Part shown: positions 9,216 to 16,497 of the stretch, piece by piece
Layout: each line of letters begins with the position of its first letter
How positions within the stretch are numbered: the stretch's first letter is position 1
Assembly (NCBI GenBank): GCA_016932835.1
Contig: JAFGCD010000149.1
Coordinates: 1 to 41,993 of the forward strand
Origin: Sedimentisphaerales bacterium
Lineage (GTDB): Bacteria; Planctomycetota; Phycisphaerae; Sedimentisphaerales; Anaerobacaceae
DNA length: 41,993 bases
Direction of reading: 5' to 3'
Program-made: the position numbers and the translations under genes
Notes under the pieces: model-generated
What the model was told of the DNA's origin: nothing
The model's input: the letters and a program-made list of their open reading frames with translations, nothing else
Database searches by the model: none

Positions 9216-9303
9216 TAATTTGGAAAAAACAGGTTTTCCCCGATTTTCCTCCCTTGCGGAAAACATCATTACTGAGACAGCAGCGTTGGTCGCCACCTGT
9301 CTC
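9191..9303 (-). ncRNA. candidate structured leader RNA / small RNA upstream of rhomboid gene
   Basis: Read on the minus strand, four hairpins follow one another: GAGACAG/CTGTCTC (arms at 9274-9280 and 9297-9303, with an inner GCG/CGC), TTTTCC/GGAAAA (9244-9263), GGAAAA/TTTTCC (9222-9239) and GGACGG-tgatag-CCGTCC followed by a run of T (9191-9215). The two middle hairpins share identical arm sequences and could exchange partners. Three GGGAGGA-like motifs lie in the region. It may be a conditional leader of the rhomboid gene (start 9108) or a free small RNA. I recognise no known family. Confidence 0.45.
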
Positions 9304-9479
9304 CTCCCCAGCCATGTCTTCTGTTAAAAATATATGAATAGAATCCTCCCAGGCCAAATCCCAGGAAGAAAAAACTTTACTTCCGTCCGAAGTTGCTGTT
9401 TATCAATGATTGTTGTACTGTTTATGGGGCCCTTGGTCGGGATTTACCTCGAATGAGATTTGACCGGAGAACTGTGCCG

Positions 9480-10559
9480 ATGGATAAACAGGTCATAGCC
9501 GGGCGTCTGGCCGCGATTCGCCGCCGGATGCGTCGCAGGAAGATAAAGATGCTCGTCGTCACAAACCGGGCCAACGTGACATATGCGACCGGTTTCATGG
9601 GCGATGACAGTTGGGCGGCGATCACCCTGCGACGGGCCTATCTCCTGACCGACAGCCGATATACCGAGCAGGCCGCCAAAGAATGCCCCGATTGCCTCAT
9701 CGTCGAGCGGACCGGTTCTATGGCCGGGGCCGTGGCAGACCTCGTCGTCCGCATCAAGTCCGTGCAGAGGGTATGCGTGGAGAAGTCCGTTTCGCTGGGC
9801 GTCTTTGAAGCTCTTCAGAAGCACCTGAAGGCCCGGATAAGGTCGGTTGCCGGGATCATCGAAGACCTTCGCAGTTGCAAAGACAAAACTGAAATAGCTG
9901 CGATAAGGGCATCCGCAGCTATCACAGCCAACGTTCTCCGGCGGGTGCTTCCCAGGATTAAGCCCGGCATTACCGAGACCGAGCTGGCTGGTCTCCTGGA
10001 TTTCGAGGCCGCCAAAGCCGCCGCTGCCGTCAGCTTCGACACAATTGTTGCCTTCGGGCCTAATGCCTCCCGCCCGCACCATCAGCCCACGACAAGAAAA
10101 CTCAAACGCAACGACACCGTACTTATAGACTTCGGCGCCAAATACAAAGGGTATTGCAGTGATATCACGAGGTGTTTCGCGGTGGGCGCAGCTACGGCCC
10201 TGTATCGCAGGGTATATGAGGTTGTCGAGCAGGCTCAGGCTGCGGCGATAAAGGCGATTCGGCCCGGCGTCAAGCTCGCGGCGGTCGATTCGACGGCGAG
10301 GGAGGTTATCCGCTCGGCGGATTTGCCCGTCTATGGCCACGGCACAGGCCACGGCTTCGGCCTCGAGATACACGAACAGCCCTTCATCAAGGCCGATACG
10401 AAAGAGAAGCTCAAGGCCGGGCAGGTCATAACCGTCGAGCCGGGTGTTTACATCCCCGGCAAACTCGGCATTCGTATCGAGGACGACATCCTCGTTACGC
10501 CGACCGGCGGCGTCGTACTGACCCGCCGATGTCCGCATGGCCCGGCCTTGAAACCCTGA
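9480..10559 (+). CDS. M24-family Xaa-Pro aminopeptidase/dipeptidase
   Basis: 359-aa metallopeptidase of the pita-bread fold, predicted to cleave N-terminal residues next to proline in the cytosol. Residues ~1-125 form the creatinase-like N-terminal domain (NRANVTYATGF, LTDSRY). The catalytic domain holds all five metal-ligand sites: LIDFGAKYKGYCSDITR (two Asp), GHGTGHGFGLEIHE (His), VEPGVYIP (Glu) and GIRIEDD (Glu). Start ATG 9480 has GGAGA at 9466-9470, 9 nt upstream; the frame is open further upstream (ATG at 9453) without a comparable site. At 359 aa it matches PepQ/YpdF-like members. Function in peptide turnover is standard for the family. Confidence 0.9.
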   Translation: MDKQVIAGRLAAIRRRMRRRKIKMLVVTNRANVTYATGFMGDDSWAAITLRRAYLLTDSRYTEQAAKECPDCLIVERTGSMAGAVADLVVRIKSVQRVCVEKSVSLGVFEALQKHLKARIRSVAGIIEDLRSCKDKTEIAAIRASAAITANVLRRVLPRIKPGITETELAGLLDFEAAKAAAAVSFDTIVAFGPNASRPHHQPTTRKLKRNDTVLIDFGAKYKGYCSDITRCFAVGAATALYRRVYEVVEQAQAAAIKAIRPGVKLAAVDSTAREVIRSADLPVYGHGTGHGFGLEIHEQPFIKADTKEKLKAGQVITVEPGVYIPGKLGIRIEDDILVTPTGGVVLTRRCPHGPALKP

Positions 10560-10599
10560 TGAGTCTCGAATATCCCTTCCCCCACGGATAGCCAGACGC

Positions 10600-10605
10600 T
10601 ATAAT
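10600..10605 (+). promoter_or_regulatory. possible -10 box of FG-GAP gene
   Basis: A perfect TATAAT lies 41 nt before the start codon at 10647. The matching -35 position (10577-10582, TTCCCC) is poor, so an activator or weak basal promoter would be needed. Confidence 0.35.
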
Positions 10606-10646
10606 AGGGCGGTTTTCAATCAGTGATTTGGCAATTGGAGGTTGTT

Positions 10647-11801
10647 ATGAAGTCAAAATTGGCTCTGATAGTATTGTTGGCGTTTTTGCCGGCCGTGGCG
10701 CTTGCCGCTGACCACGTAGTTTTTGAGAAGATCGTTGTGGACAGGACCTTCCGCGCAGAGGGCGTCGCCACCGGCGATATCGACCACGACGGCAGGCTCG
10801 ATATTCTCTCCGGAGACGTGTGGTATTCGGCCCCCGATTTCAAAATGCACGAAGTCCGCACGCCGGGCAACTACGACGGCGCCAAAGGCTACAGCAACTG
10901 TTTCGCGAATTTCGCACAGGACGTCAACGGCGACGGCTGGATCGATTCGATTGTAATCGGTTTGCCCCAGGGACCTTGCCTGTGGTACGAGAATCCGCAG
11001 AACAAGCCGGGCCACTGGAAGCAGCGGACCGCCGCCAAAAGCGCCTGCAATGAGACGCCGATCTTCGTCGATTTGAACGGCGACGGCATCGACGTTCTGG
11101 TTTTCGGTGTCCGCCCTGAAGGGATCATCGCCTGGTTCGCCGTCCCGAAAGACATCGACACTCTCTGGGATATGCACGTTATCGCCCCGGGCCCCGATGC
11201 ACCAGGTTCACAGCAGTACAGCCACGGCCTCGGCAGCGGCGATGTCAACCGCGACGGACGCAACGATATTCTCGTCAAACAAGGCTGGTGGGAAGCGCCC
11301 AAGGACCCCAAGCAGCCCGACTGGAAATTCCACCCCGCCAATCTCGGCCCCGACTGCGCGAATCTCCTCGTATATGACGTGGACGACGACGGCGACAGCG
11401 ATGTCATTACCAGCTCGGCGCACAATTATGGGATATGGTGGTTCGAGCAGCTTGACCCGGCTGACGGCTCCAAGTTCGCCCAGCACCTGATTACGAAGGA
11501 ATACTCCCAGGCGCATGCCATCATACTCGCCGACGTCAATCACGACGGTATCATGGACCTGGTGACTGGTAAACGCCATTTCGCCCACCAGGGCCACGAT
11601 CCCGGCGGTAAAGACCCCGCTATGCTCTACTGGATCGAGCTGCTCCGGCCGGAGAAGGGCAAGGTCGAATTCGTCACGCACGTAATCGACGACGATTCGG
11701 GAGTCGGAACGCAGTTCGAAGTGGTGGATATGAACGCAGACGGCAAAGCCGATATAGTGACATCGAACAAAAAAGGCGTCCGCGTCTTCCTGCAGAAATG
11801 A
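10647..11801 (+). CDS. secreted FG-GAP/VCBS-repeat protein
   Basis: 384-aa exported protein. A Sec signal peptide covers about residues 1-20 (KSKLALIVLLAFLPAVALA, with an ALA cleavage site). The mature part is a series of calcium-binding beta-propeller repeats with motifs of the type D-h-D-x-D-G-x-x-D: TGDIDHDGRLDIL, DVNGDGWIDSI, DLNGDGIDVLV, DVNRDGRNDIL, DVDDDGDSDVI, DVNHDGIMDLV and DMNADGKADIV, about seven blades. Such propellers are common in Planctomycetota and often bind polysaccharides or proteins. Start ATG 10647 has GGAGG at 10637-10641, 5 nt away, and the frame continues upstream to a GTG at 10623 that would spoil the signal peptide. No catalytic domain is seen. Confidence 0.85.
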   Translation: MKSKLALIVLLAFLPAVALAADHVVFEKIVVDRTFRAEGVATGDIDHDGRLDILSGDVWYSAPDFKMHEVRTPGNYDGAKGYSNCFANFAQDVNGDGWIDSIVIGLPQGPCLWYENPQNKPGHWKQRTAAKSACNETPIFVDLNGDGIDVLVFGVRPEGIIAWFAVPKDIDTLWDMHVIAPGPDAPGSQQYSHGLGSGDVNRDGRNDILVKQGWWEAPKDPKQPDWKFHPANLGPDCANLLVYDVDDDGDSDVITSSAHNYGIWWFEQLDPADGSKFAQHLITKEYSQAHAIILADVNHDGIMDLVTGKRHFAHQGHDPGGKDPAMLYWIELLRPEKGKVEFVTHVIDDDSGVGTQFEVVDMNADGKADIVTSNKKGVRVFLQK

Positions 11802-11833
11802 TTAGGAAACCGCCGCCAAAGGTAATTCTTAAC

Positions 11834-11860
11834 CGCCGAGAACGCTGAGATCGCAGAGAT
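11834..11860 (+). repeat. 9-bp tandem repeat flank (left) of GxxExxY cassette
   Basis: Three consecutive 9-bp units CGCCGAGAA, CGCTGAGAT and CGCAGAGAT. The last unit contains the first two bases of the GxxExxY start codon at 11859. Inverted copies of the unit occur at the right end (12261-12278). Confidence 0.65.
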
Positions 11861-12296
11861 GAAAGAAAAAGATAGACTGGATCAGATTACCGATGGAGTG
11901 ATCGGCGCGGCTATTAAGGTGCATCGCGCTTTGGGCCCTGGTTTGCTGGAATCTGCTTACGAGGCTTGCTTGGTCTTCGAGTTGGCTGAACTCGGATATA
12001 AGGTGGAACGACAGAAGCCCGTGCCCGTGGTTTATCGTGAAGTCAAGTTGGATTGCGGTTACCGTGCGGACGTGATTGTGGAGCAAGCGGTTGTTGTAGA
12101 AATAAAGGTTGTTGAGCACATCGTGCCTATTCACAAGGCTCAGTTACTATCCTATTTGAAACTTACCGGCTGCACCGTGGGTTTATTAGTCAATTTTAAC
12201 GTCAAGGTTCTCAAGGACAGGATTGTCAGGATGGTGATGAACTATCCTGATACTCTTGTGTTCTCTGCGGACTCTGCGGTGAGAAAGAAAGGTTGA
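11859..12296 (+). CDS. GxxExxY protein (PD-(D/E)XK-like small protein)
   Basis: 145-aa member of the GxxExxY family. The naming motif is GPGLLESAYEACL, followed by a nuclease-like core CGYRADVIVEQAVVVEIKV with the D...ExK pattern of the PD-(D/E)XK superfamily, and LLSYLKLTGCTVGLLVNFN. Biological function is not established; nuclease chemistry is only suggested by the motif. The gene is bounded by inverted 9-bp repeats: the left array runs into its start codon, the right pair lies inside its last codons. Its stop codon lies 5 nt before the chosen thiC start. It separates two unrelated genes, as expected of a mobile cassette. Related genes with similar CGCAGAGA-like flanks are scattered across many phyla (recollection, not searched). 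Confidence 0.8.
   Translation: MKEKDRLDQITDGVIGAAIKVHRALGPGLLESAYEACLVFELAELGYKVERQKPVPVVYREVKLDCGYRADVIVEQAVVVEIKVVEHIVPIHKAQLLSYLKLTGCTVGLLVNFNVKVLKDRIVRMVMNYPDTLVFSADSAVRKKG
12261..12278 (-). repeat. 9-bp repeat flank (right) of GxxExxY cassette, inverted
   Basis: On the minus strand two 9-bp units, CGCAGAGTC and CGCAGAGAA, match the left-hand units in inverted orientation. They lie within the last codons of the GxxExxY gene, just before the thiC ribosome binding site. Confidence 0.6.
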
Positions 12297-12301
12297 AAAT
12301 T

Positions 12302-13621
12302 GTGCCGACGCAATTGGAAATTGCACGAACAGGCGTAATCAGTGACGAAGTCAAGTTCGTTGCTGATGTTGAGAATGTGGATGCCGAAATGCTTCGCAAT
12401 GAGGTTGCGGTCGGACGGGTCGTTATACCCGCGAACCGATTACATATTGAGAGTAATCTCAAGCTGGTCGGCATAGGCAGAATGCTTACGACCAAAGTAA
12501 ATGCCAATATCGGCGCCAGCAGCGTTCGCTCCTCGGTCGAAGTCGAAATCGAAAAAATGAACACGGCCCTGGAAGTCGGCGCCGATGCCATAATGGACTT
12601 GAGCACCGGCGGAAATCTCGACGAAACCCGTAAAAAACTCCTCGCTGCCTGCCACGTTCCGTTTGGGACCGTACCAATATATCAGGTTATAGAAGGCAGG
12701 GACGTCGAGGATATAGACGAGGAGACCATCCTGAATGTTGTTGCCGCACAGGCCGCTCAAGGCGTCGATTTCTTCACCATTCACGCAGGCCTGCTCAGGG
12801 AGCATCTGCCCCTGCTGGAAAGTCGTGTCGCCGGAATAGTCAGCCGGGGCGGGGCGCTGCTCGCAAAGTGGATGCTGTATCACAATAAGCAGAACCCTTT
12901 CTATGACATGTTCGACGACCTCTGTGATATCATGGCCGAATACGACATCTGTTTTTCTCTCGGCGACGGTTTGCGTCCCGGAGCGATTGCAGACGCCACA
13001 GACCAGGCCCAGATCGCAGAATTGCGCACCCTCGGCGAGCTTACCCAAAGGGCGCAGGAAAAGGGATGCCAGGTAATGGTCGAAGGACCGGGCCACGTCC
13101 CGTTCGACCAGATACGTCATAATATGGAGATTCAGCAGGAAATATGCAGCGGCGCCCCGTTCTACGTCCTCGGTCCCCTCGTCACGGATATCGCGCCGGG
13201 CTATGACCACATAACCTCAGCTATCGGCGGGACCGCTGCTGCCTGCTATGGAGCATCGTTTCTCTGCTATGTCACCCCCAAAGAGCATCTCGGCCTGCCC
13301 GATGCCGACGATGTCAGAGCCGGAGTTATCGCCTCGAAGATCGCAGCGCACGCAGGGGATATTGCTCGCGGCCTCAAAGGAGCTGCCGATAGGGATGCAA
13401 GACTCAGCGCCGCCAGGGCCAATCTCGACTGGCAAACGCACCTCGCCGAATCGCTCGACCCGAAAACAGCCGAGCGTATGCACATCGAGGCGTGCCGGGA
13501 AATGGGCGACGAACAATCCTCGGCGGACTACTGCTCGATGTGCGGCAAGGCTTGGTGCAGTGTCAGAATCAATAAGGAAATCCGCCGGGCCGCAAAACAA
13601 CAAGACGCCGCGAATGTCTGA
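12302..13621 (+). CDS. thiC: phosphomethylpyrimidine synthase ThiC
   Basis: 439-aa radical-SAM enzyme that converts aminoimidazole ribotide to hydroxymethylpyrimidine phosphate in thiamine synthesis. Recognisable blocks are MDLSTGGNLDETR, FFTIHAG, SRGGALLAKWM, FSLGDGLRPG, VEGPGHVPFDQI, YVLGPLVTDIAPGYDHI and the C-terminal CSMCGKAWC, the CX2CX4C ligand set for the 4Fe-4S cluster. It is the short form without the N-terminal extension seen in proteobacteria. Start GTG 12302 is preferred because AAAGG (12288-12292) lies 9 nt before it; a TTG at 12293 has no spacing. No TPP riboswitch is visible upstream, and the ribosome binding site abuts the GxxExxY cassette, so expression may be coupled to that gene. 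No other thi gene is nearby. Confidence 0.95.
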   Translation: MPTQLEIARTGVISDEVKFVADVENVDAEMLRNEVAVGRVVIPANRLHIESNLKLVGIGRMLTTKVNANIGASSVRSSVEVEIEKMNTALEVGADAIMDLSTGGNLDETRKKLLAACHVPFGTVPIYQVIEGRDVEDIDEETILNVVAAQAAQGVDFFTIHAGLLREHLPLLESRVAGIVSRGGALLAKWMLYHNKQNPFYDMFDDLCDIMAEYDICFSLGDGLRPGAIADATDQAQIAELRTLGELTQRAQEKGCQVMVEGPGHVPFDQIRHNMEIQQEICSGAPFYVLGPLVTDIAPGYDHITSAIGGTAAACYGASFLCYVTPKEHLGLPDADDVRAGVIASKIAAHAGDIARGLKGAADRDARLSAARANLDWQTHLAESLDPKTAERMHIEACREMGDEQSSADYCSMCGKAWCSVRINKEIRRAAKQQDAANV

Positions 13622-13675
13622 TGCACCCGGAGTCCTGCATTCACCGGCGTCGTCATAAGTACGGTTGAACCGAAA

Positions 13676-14359
13676 ATGGCAGGCAGCACCATACTAATAG
13701 TCGAAGACGACCGCGATATCATGGAGATGGTCGAGTATAACCTCGCCGAAGAGGGGTACGATACTTTCTCAGCGCTGGACGGCAAGGTCGGCGTCGAACT
13801 GGCGGCAAAGCACCATCCCGACTTGATAATTCTCGATGTTATGCTGCCGGTTATGGACGGCTTCGAGGTTTGTCGCGCACTCAAGAACGATTCTTCCACT
13901 GCCGATATTCCTATCATAATTCTAAGCGCAAAATCTCAGGAGACCGACAAGGTCCTCGGCCTGGAGCTTGGCGCCGACGACTACGTTACCAAGCCTTTCA
14001 GCCCTCGAGAATTGATCGCCAGAATACGTGCGATTTTGAGGAGAGGCCGCCAGGACGCCACGGTCGAGACCGTAAGCATCGGCGAAATCGTTATAGACAG
14101 CGCCAGGCACAAGGTGACACTCGCCGGAAAGGAAATTCAGCTTACCTTCACCGAGTTCAAACTGCTCGAATATATGGCTCAAAGGCCCGGAATAGTGCTT
14201 TCGAGAAATAGAATTATCGATGCCGTCTCCGGCGAGGACGCCGTCGTTTACGACAGGACGGTCGATGCTCATGTAAAATCCCTCAGGCACAAGCTCGGAA
14301 AGGCCAAGGACTACATCGAGACGGTACGAGGCGCCGGCTACAGGTTCAGGGAAGCATAG
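13676..14359 (+). CDS. phoB: PhoB-type response regulator (OmpR family)
   Basis: 227-aa response regulator. The receiver domain (about 1-120) has the acidic pair (VEDDRD), phosphoacceptor Asp54 in ILDVMLPVMDG and the conserved Lys106 in DDYVTKPFSP. The C-terminal winged helix (about 130-225) has the OmpR-type signature LTFTEFKLLEYMAQRPG, VSGEDAVVYDRTVDAHV and ETVRGAGYRF. The next gene, a PhoR-like kinase, begins at the base after its stop codon. Two promoters with four-copy PHO repeats (15796-15835, 16443-16482) and transporter/phoU genes lie downstream, so a role as phosphate-starvation regulator is well supported. No convincing PHO array precedes phoB itself. Confidence 0.9.
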   Translation: MAGSTILIVEDDRDIMEMVEYNLAEEGYDTFSALDGKVGVELAAKHHPDLIILDVMLPVMDGFEVCRALKNDSSTADIPIIILSAKSQETDKVLGLELGADDYVTKPFSPRELIARIRAILRRGRQDATVETVSIGEIVIDSARHKVTLAGKEIQLTFTEFKLLEYMAQRPGIVLSRNRIIDAVSGEDAVVYDRTVDAHVKSLRHKLGKAKDYIETVRGAGYRFREA

Positions 14360-15784
14360 ATGAACAAGCATATCATCTGGAAATTCTTCGGCGCATTCGT
14401 ATTCCTAACCTTAATCGCCGTCTTCGTTCTCAACTTCTTCGTCGGCTTCAAGCTCAGAGACCACTTCGAGGAGAAAATCTCCGAGGAACTCCGCAGTAAT
14501 GCCCTGTTGGTCGGTGACATCATTACTGAAGATTTGCTCGTCGGGCAGACCGGGAATATCCGGCTGAAGATCGAGAACCTCGCCCGCAAACTCGACCGGA
14601 GAATCACGGTTATCGGCCGGGAGGGAAAAGTCCTGGCCGATTCCGAAAAGCCTCCGACTTCAATGGAAAGCCATGCCGACAGGCTCGAAATTCAGCAGGC
14701 CCTCAAATCCGGTTTTGGGCAAAGCACGCGGTTCAGCCAGACCCTGGGCTACAACATGAAATACGTCGCCGTGCGTATTGACAGCAGCGATAAGATAGCA
14801 GGCTTCGTGCGATTTGCACTGCCTCTGGCCCAGGTCCAGCTTCAGGTAAGGGTGATATACAGGGTAGTGCTCTTCGGGGCGATTGTCACCATCATCATAG
14901 CGCTTACAATCGCATACTTCGTCTCTAAGAGCATAACCTCGCCCATAAGGCAGATGCAAAGGGCCGCACGCAGAATTGCAGAAGGAGATTTCAAGAGCAG
15001 GGCGATCATCAAGAGCGAAGACGAACTCGGCCAACTGGCGAAATCACTCAACGCCATGGCCGATGCCCTCCACAAGCAGATAGCAGACCTCAGAAAGATG
15101 GATACCATCAGGACGGATTTCGTCGCCAACGTCTCCCATGAACTCAAGACTCCGCTGACACTCATCAAAGGTTACATCGAGACCTTGGACGGCAGTGCCC
15201 TCGACGACAAAGAGAAAAGCCGCAGGTTTGTCCGAATCATAAAAGAGCATGCGGACAGGCTTGAGAATCTCATAAACGATCTCCTCAGTCTCAGCGAGCT
15301 CGAATTGTCGCCCGACAGCCTCTGCCGAACCGGATTCGACCTCAAGATACTGATAAACGATATTGCCCTTGGTTTCGGCCATGCGCTCCAGGCAGGCAAT
15401 GTCACCCTCGACATCAATGCTCGTGGCGATGATTTCAATGTCGAAGCGGACAAAGAAAAGATCGAACAGGTCTTCGTAAATCTGATAGACAACGGAATCA
15501 AATACGCCAAAGACCAGGGCCGGATCGATATTTCCATAAGTGGAGATGACGACGCGGTCACCGTACTCGTCGAAGACGATGGAATCGGCATCGCGCGCGA
15601 ACACATCGACAGGGTCTTCGAGCGGTTCTATCGCGTCGATAAAGCTCGCTCGCGCCGGCTCGGCGGAACCGGCCTGGGCCTGGGAATCGCAAAACATATC
15701 GTCCTCGCCCATAAAGGCAGGATTCAAATCGAAAGCACCCAGGGCAGAGGAACGAAAGTCCGGGTCATAATCCCCCGAAAATAG
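14360..15784 (+). CDS. phoR: PhoR-type sensor histidine kinase
   Basis: 474-aa membrane kinase. Transmembrane segments at about 8-30 and 168-188 frame an extracytoplasmic sensor region (about 35-165), so it has a real periplasmic domain, unlike E. coli PhoR. A HAMP domain follows (about 188-240: ITSPIRQMQRAARRIAEGDF), then HisKA with phosphosite His260 in FVANVSHELKTPLT, and HATPase_c with N box (NLIDNGIKYAK), G1 (VEDDGIGIA), F box (FERFYRVDKARSR) and G2 (GGTGLGLGIAKHI). The start ATG follows the phoB stop directly, giving translational coupling. Partner assignment to PhoB rests on this adjacency and on the downstream PHO boxes. Confidence 0.9.
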   Translation: MNKHIIWKFFGAFVFLTLIAVFVLNFFVGFKLRDHFEEKISEELRSNALLVGDIITEDLLVGQTGNIRLKIENLARKLDRRITVIGREGKVLADSEKPPTSMESHADRLEIQQALKSGFGQSTRFSQTLGYNMKYVAVRIDSSDKIAGFVRFALPLAQVQLQVRVIYRVVLFGAIVTIIIALTIAYFVSKSITSPIRQMQRAARRIAEGDFKSRAIIKSEDELGQLAKSLNAMADALHKQIADLRKMDTIRTDFVANVSHELKTPLTLIKGYIETLDGSALDDKEKSRRFVRIIKEHADRLENLINDLLSLSELELSPDSLCRTGFDLKILINDIALGFGHALQAGNVTLDINARGDDFNVEADKEKIEQVFVNLIDNGIKYAKDQGRIDISISGDDDAVTVLVEDDGIGIAREHIDRVFERFYRVDKARSRRLGGTGLGLGIAKHIVLAHKGRIQIESTQGRGTKVRVIIPRK

Positions 15785-15795
15785 CCTGCTCTCGC

Positions 15796-15850
15796 ATTCA
15801 CCGAATATTCACATACCTTTCACACTCCGCTCACAGACTGTGCGTATAAT
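15796..15850 (+). promoter_or_regulatory. PhoB-dependent promoter 1: four 11-bp PHO repeats plus -10
   Basis: Four direct repeats of a 7-mer start at 15796, 15807, 15818 and 15829, exactly 11 bp apart: ATTCACC, ATTCACA, TTTCACA, GCTCACA. TATAAT (15845-15850) follows the last repeat after 9 nt, so the repeats replace a -35 box. This is the architecture of PhoB/PhoP-activated promoters. It drives the gene at 15933. Confidence 0.85.
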
Positions 15851-15932
15851 CTATGTATGAACGTGCGGACTACGCCGTATATAGAAGCTTGAAAAACAGA
15901 ATAAATGAGAAATAAAATCCTGGAGCACTACC

Positions 15933-16289
15933 ATGACAAACAATTGTCAATCACCGATTTGGAAAATAAGGACAATCAAGAATTACCCCGAAGCACATAA
16001 TCACATACTGGTCGGCAAGGTTCTGGAGACTACGGATTCGTATGTCCGCCTGCATTGTCGAACATATCATTTTTGCAGGGTAATAAACGGTCCCGAGGAT
16101 ATTCAAATTGGAAGTCTAATGGTTCGTGTCGTTCCCTGGAGCAGAATCGAAATCATCAATGAATTGCCGGCGACCTTTGATTATGCCAGAAGCACGCTCA
16201 TCTCGGACAAAAGCGGAGAAGTCCTCTTCCAGGATGAGAGGCATGTCTGTCCTGTCGGCTCCGGCTCGCCCTACGAAGTCAAATACTAA
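15933..16289 (+). CDS. small conserved-looking hypothetical protein under PHO control
   Basis: 118-aa soluble protein, no signal peptide or membrane segment. I do not recognise a named family. The sequence is rich in beta-strand patterns (HILVGKVLETTDSYVRLHC, SLMVRVVPWSRIEIINELP), faintly like a small SH3/Sm-type barrel, followed by a polar tail. A dense four-repeat PHO promoter lies 82 nt upstream with nothing else between, so it should be strongly induced on phosphate starvation. Start ATG 15933 has GGAG at 15921-15924, 8 nt upstream. It lies between phoR and the Na/Pi cotransporter. Real coding status is supported by the promoter, ribosome binding site and context; function is unknown. Confidence 0.75.
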   Translation: MTNNCQSPIWKIRTIKNYPEAHNHILVGKVLETTDSYVRLHCRTYHFCRVINGPEDIQIGSLMVRVVPWSRIEIINELPATFDYARSTLISDKSGEVLFQDERHVCPVGSGSPYEVKY

Positions 16290-16331
16290 GAGCTTCTAAT
16301 TGTTAGATGCTCTAAGGTCGTGACCTCCCTT

Positions 16332-16433
16332 AATGCCCGTCCTGGGCCTCACAAAGGTTGATGCCTTTTTCTTTCCCGCAGCAGGGGTATGGGAGCAGTC
16401 GGCACGATTATCGCAGCCCGGAGAACGGGCATT
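16332..16433 (+). ncRNA. candidate structured RNA between the two PHO promoters
   Basis: AATGCCCGT (16332-16340) pairs perfectly with ACGGGCATT (16425-16433), and CTGGGC (16342-16347) pairs with GCCCGG (16416-16421) allowing one G-U, closing a compact ~100-nt fold. Inside, AAAGG-ttgatg-CCTTT (16353-16368) makes a further hairpin. A T-rich tract (16432-16439) follows immediately. It would be transcribed from PHO promoter 1 as the 3' part of the small gene's mRNA, or independently. The SRP RNA core motif is absent; I recognise no known class. Confidence 0.5.
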
Positions 16434-16439
16434 ATTTTT
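16416..16439 (+). terminator. intrinsic terminator between PHO promoter 1 unit and promoter 2
   Basis: GCCCG-gagaa-CGGGC (16416-16430) followed by ATTATTTTT. It ends 4 nt before the first repeat of PHO promoter 2 and insulates the two units. Its 3' arm also takes part in the larger 16332-16433 pairing, so the two folds compete. Confidence 0.6.
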
Positions 16440-16442
16440 CGC

Positions 16443-16497
16443 ATTCACCGAATATTCACATTCCCTTCATATTCCCTTCACAGGCCCCTCGTATATT
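16443..16497 (+). promoter_or_regulatory. PhoB-dependent promoter 2: four 11-bp PHO repeats plus -10
   Basis: Repeats start at 16443, 16454, 16465 and 16476, again exactly 11 bp apart: ATTCACC, ATTCACA, CTTCATA, CTTCACA. TATATT (16492-16497) follows after the same 9-nt gap as in promoter 1. The first two repeats and the 4-bp linker between them are identical in both promoters. It drives the cotransporter-phoU-DUF2490 operon and rules out any start codon upstream of about 16504 for the cotransporter. Confidence 0.85.

Noticed and set aside
9142..9357. 71-aa minus-strand frame with a hydrophobic end
   Set aside because: Its last codons are the terminator hairpin and T tract; the hydrophobic stretch is an artefact of that sequence. 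Better explained as structured RNA.
11846..11851. CTGAGA string as part of a TPP riboswitch before thiC
   Set aside because: It belongs to the 9-bp repeat array of the GxxExxY cassette; the rest of the TPP aptamer consensus is missing and thiC is 450 nt away.
16332..16433. SRP (4.5S) RNA
   Set aside because: The size and closed stem fit, but the conserved GGAAG-type tetraloop/GCAGCC core is not present.
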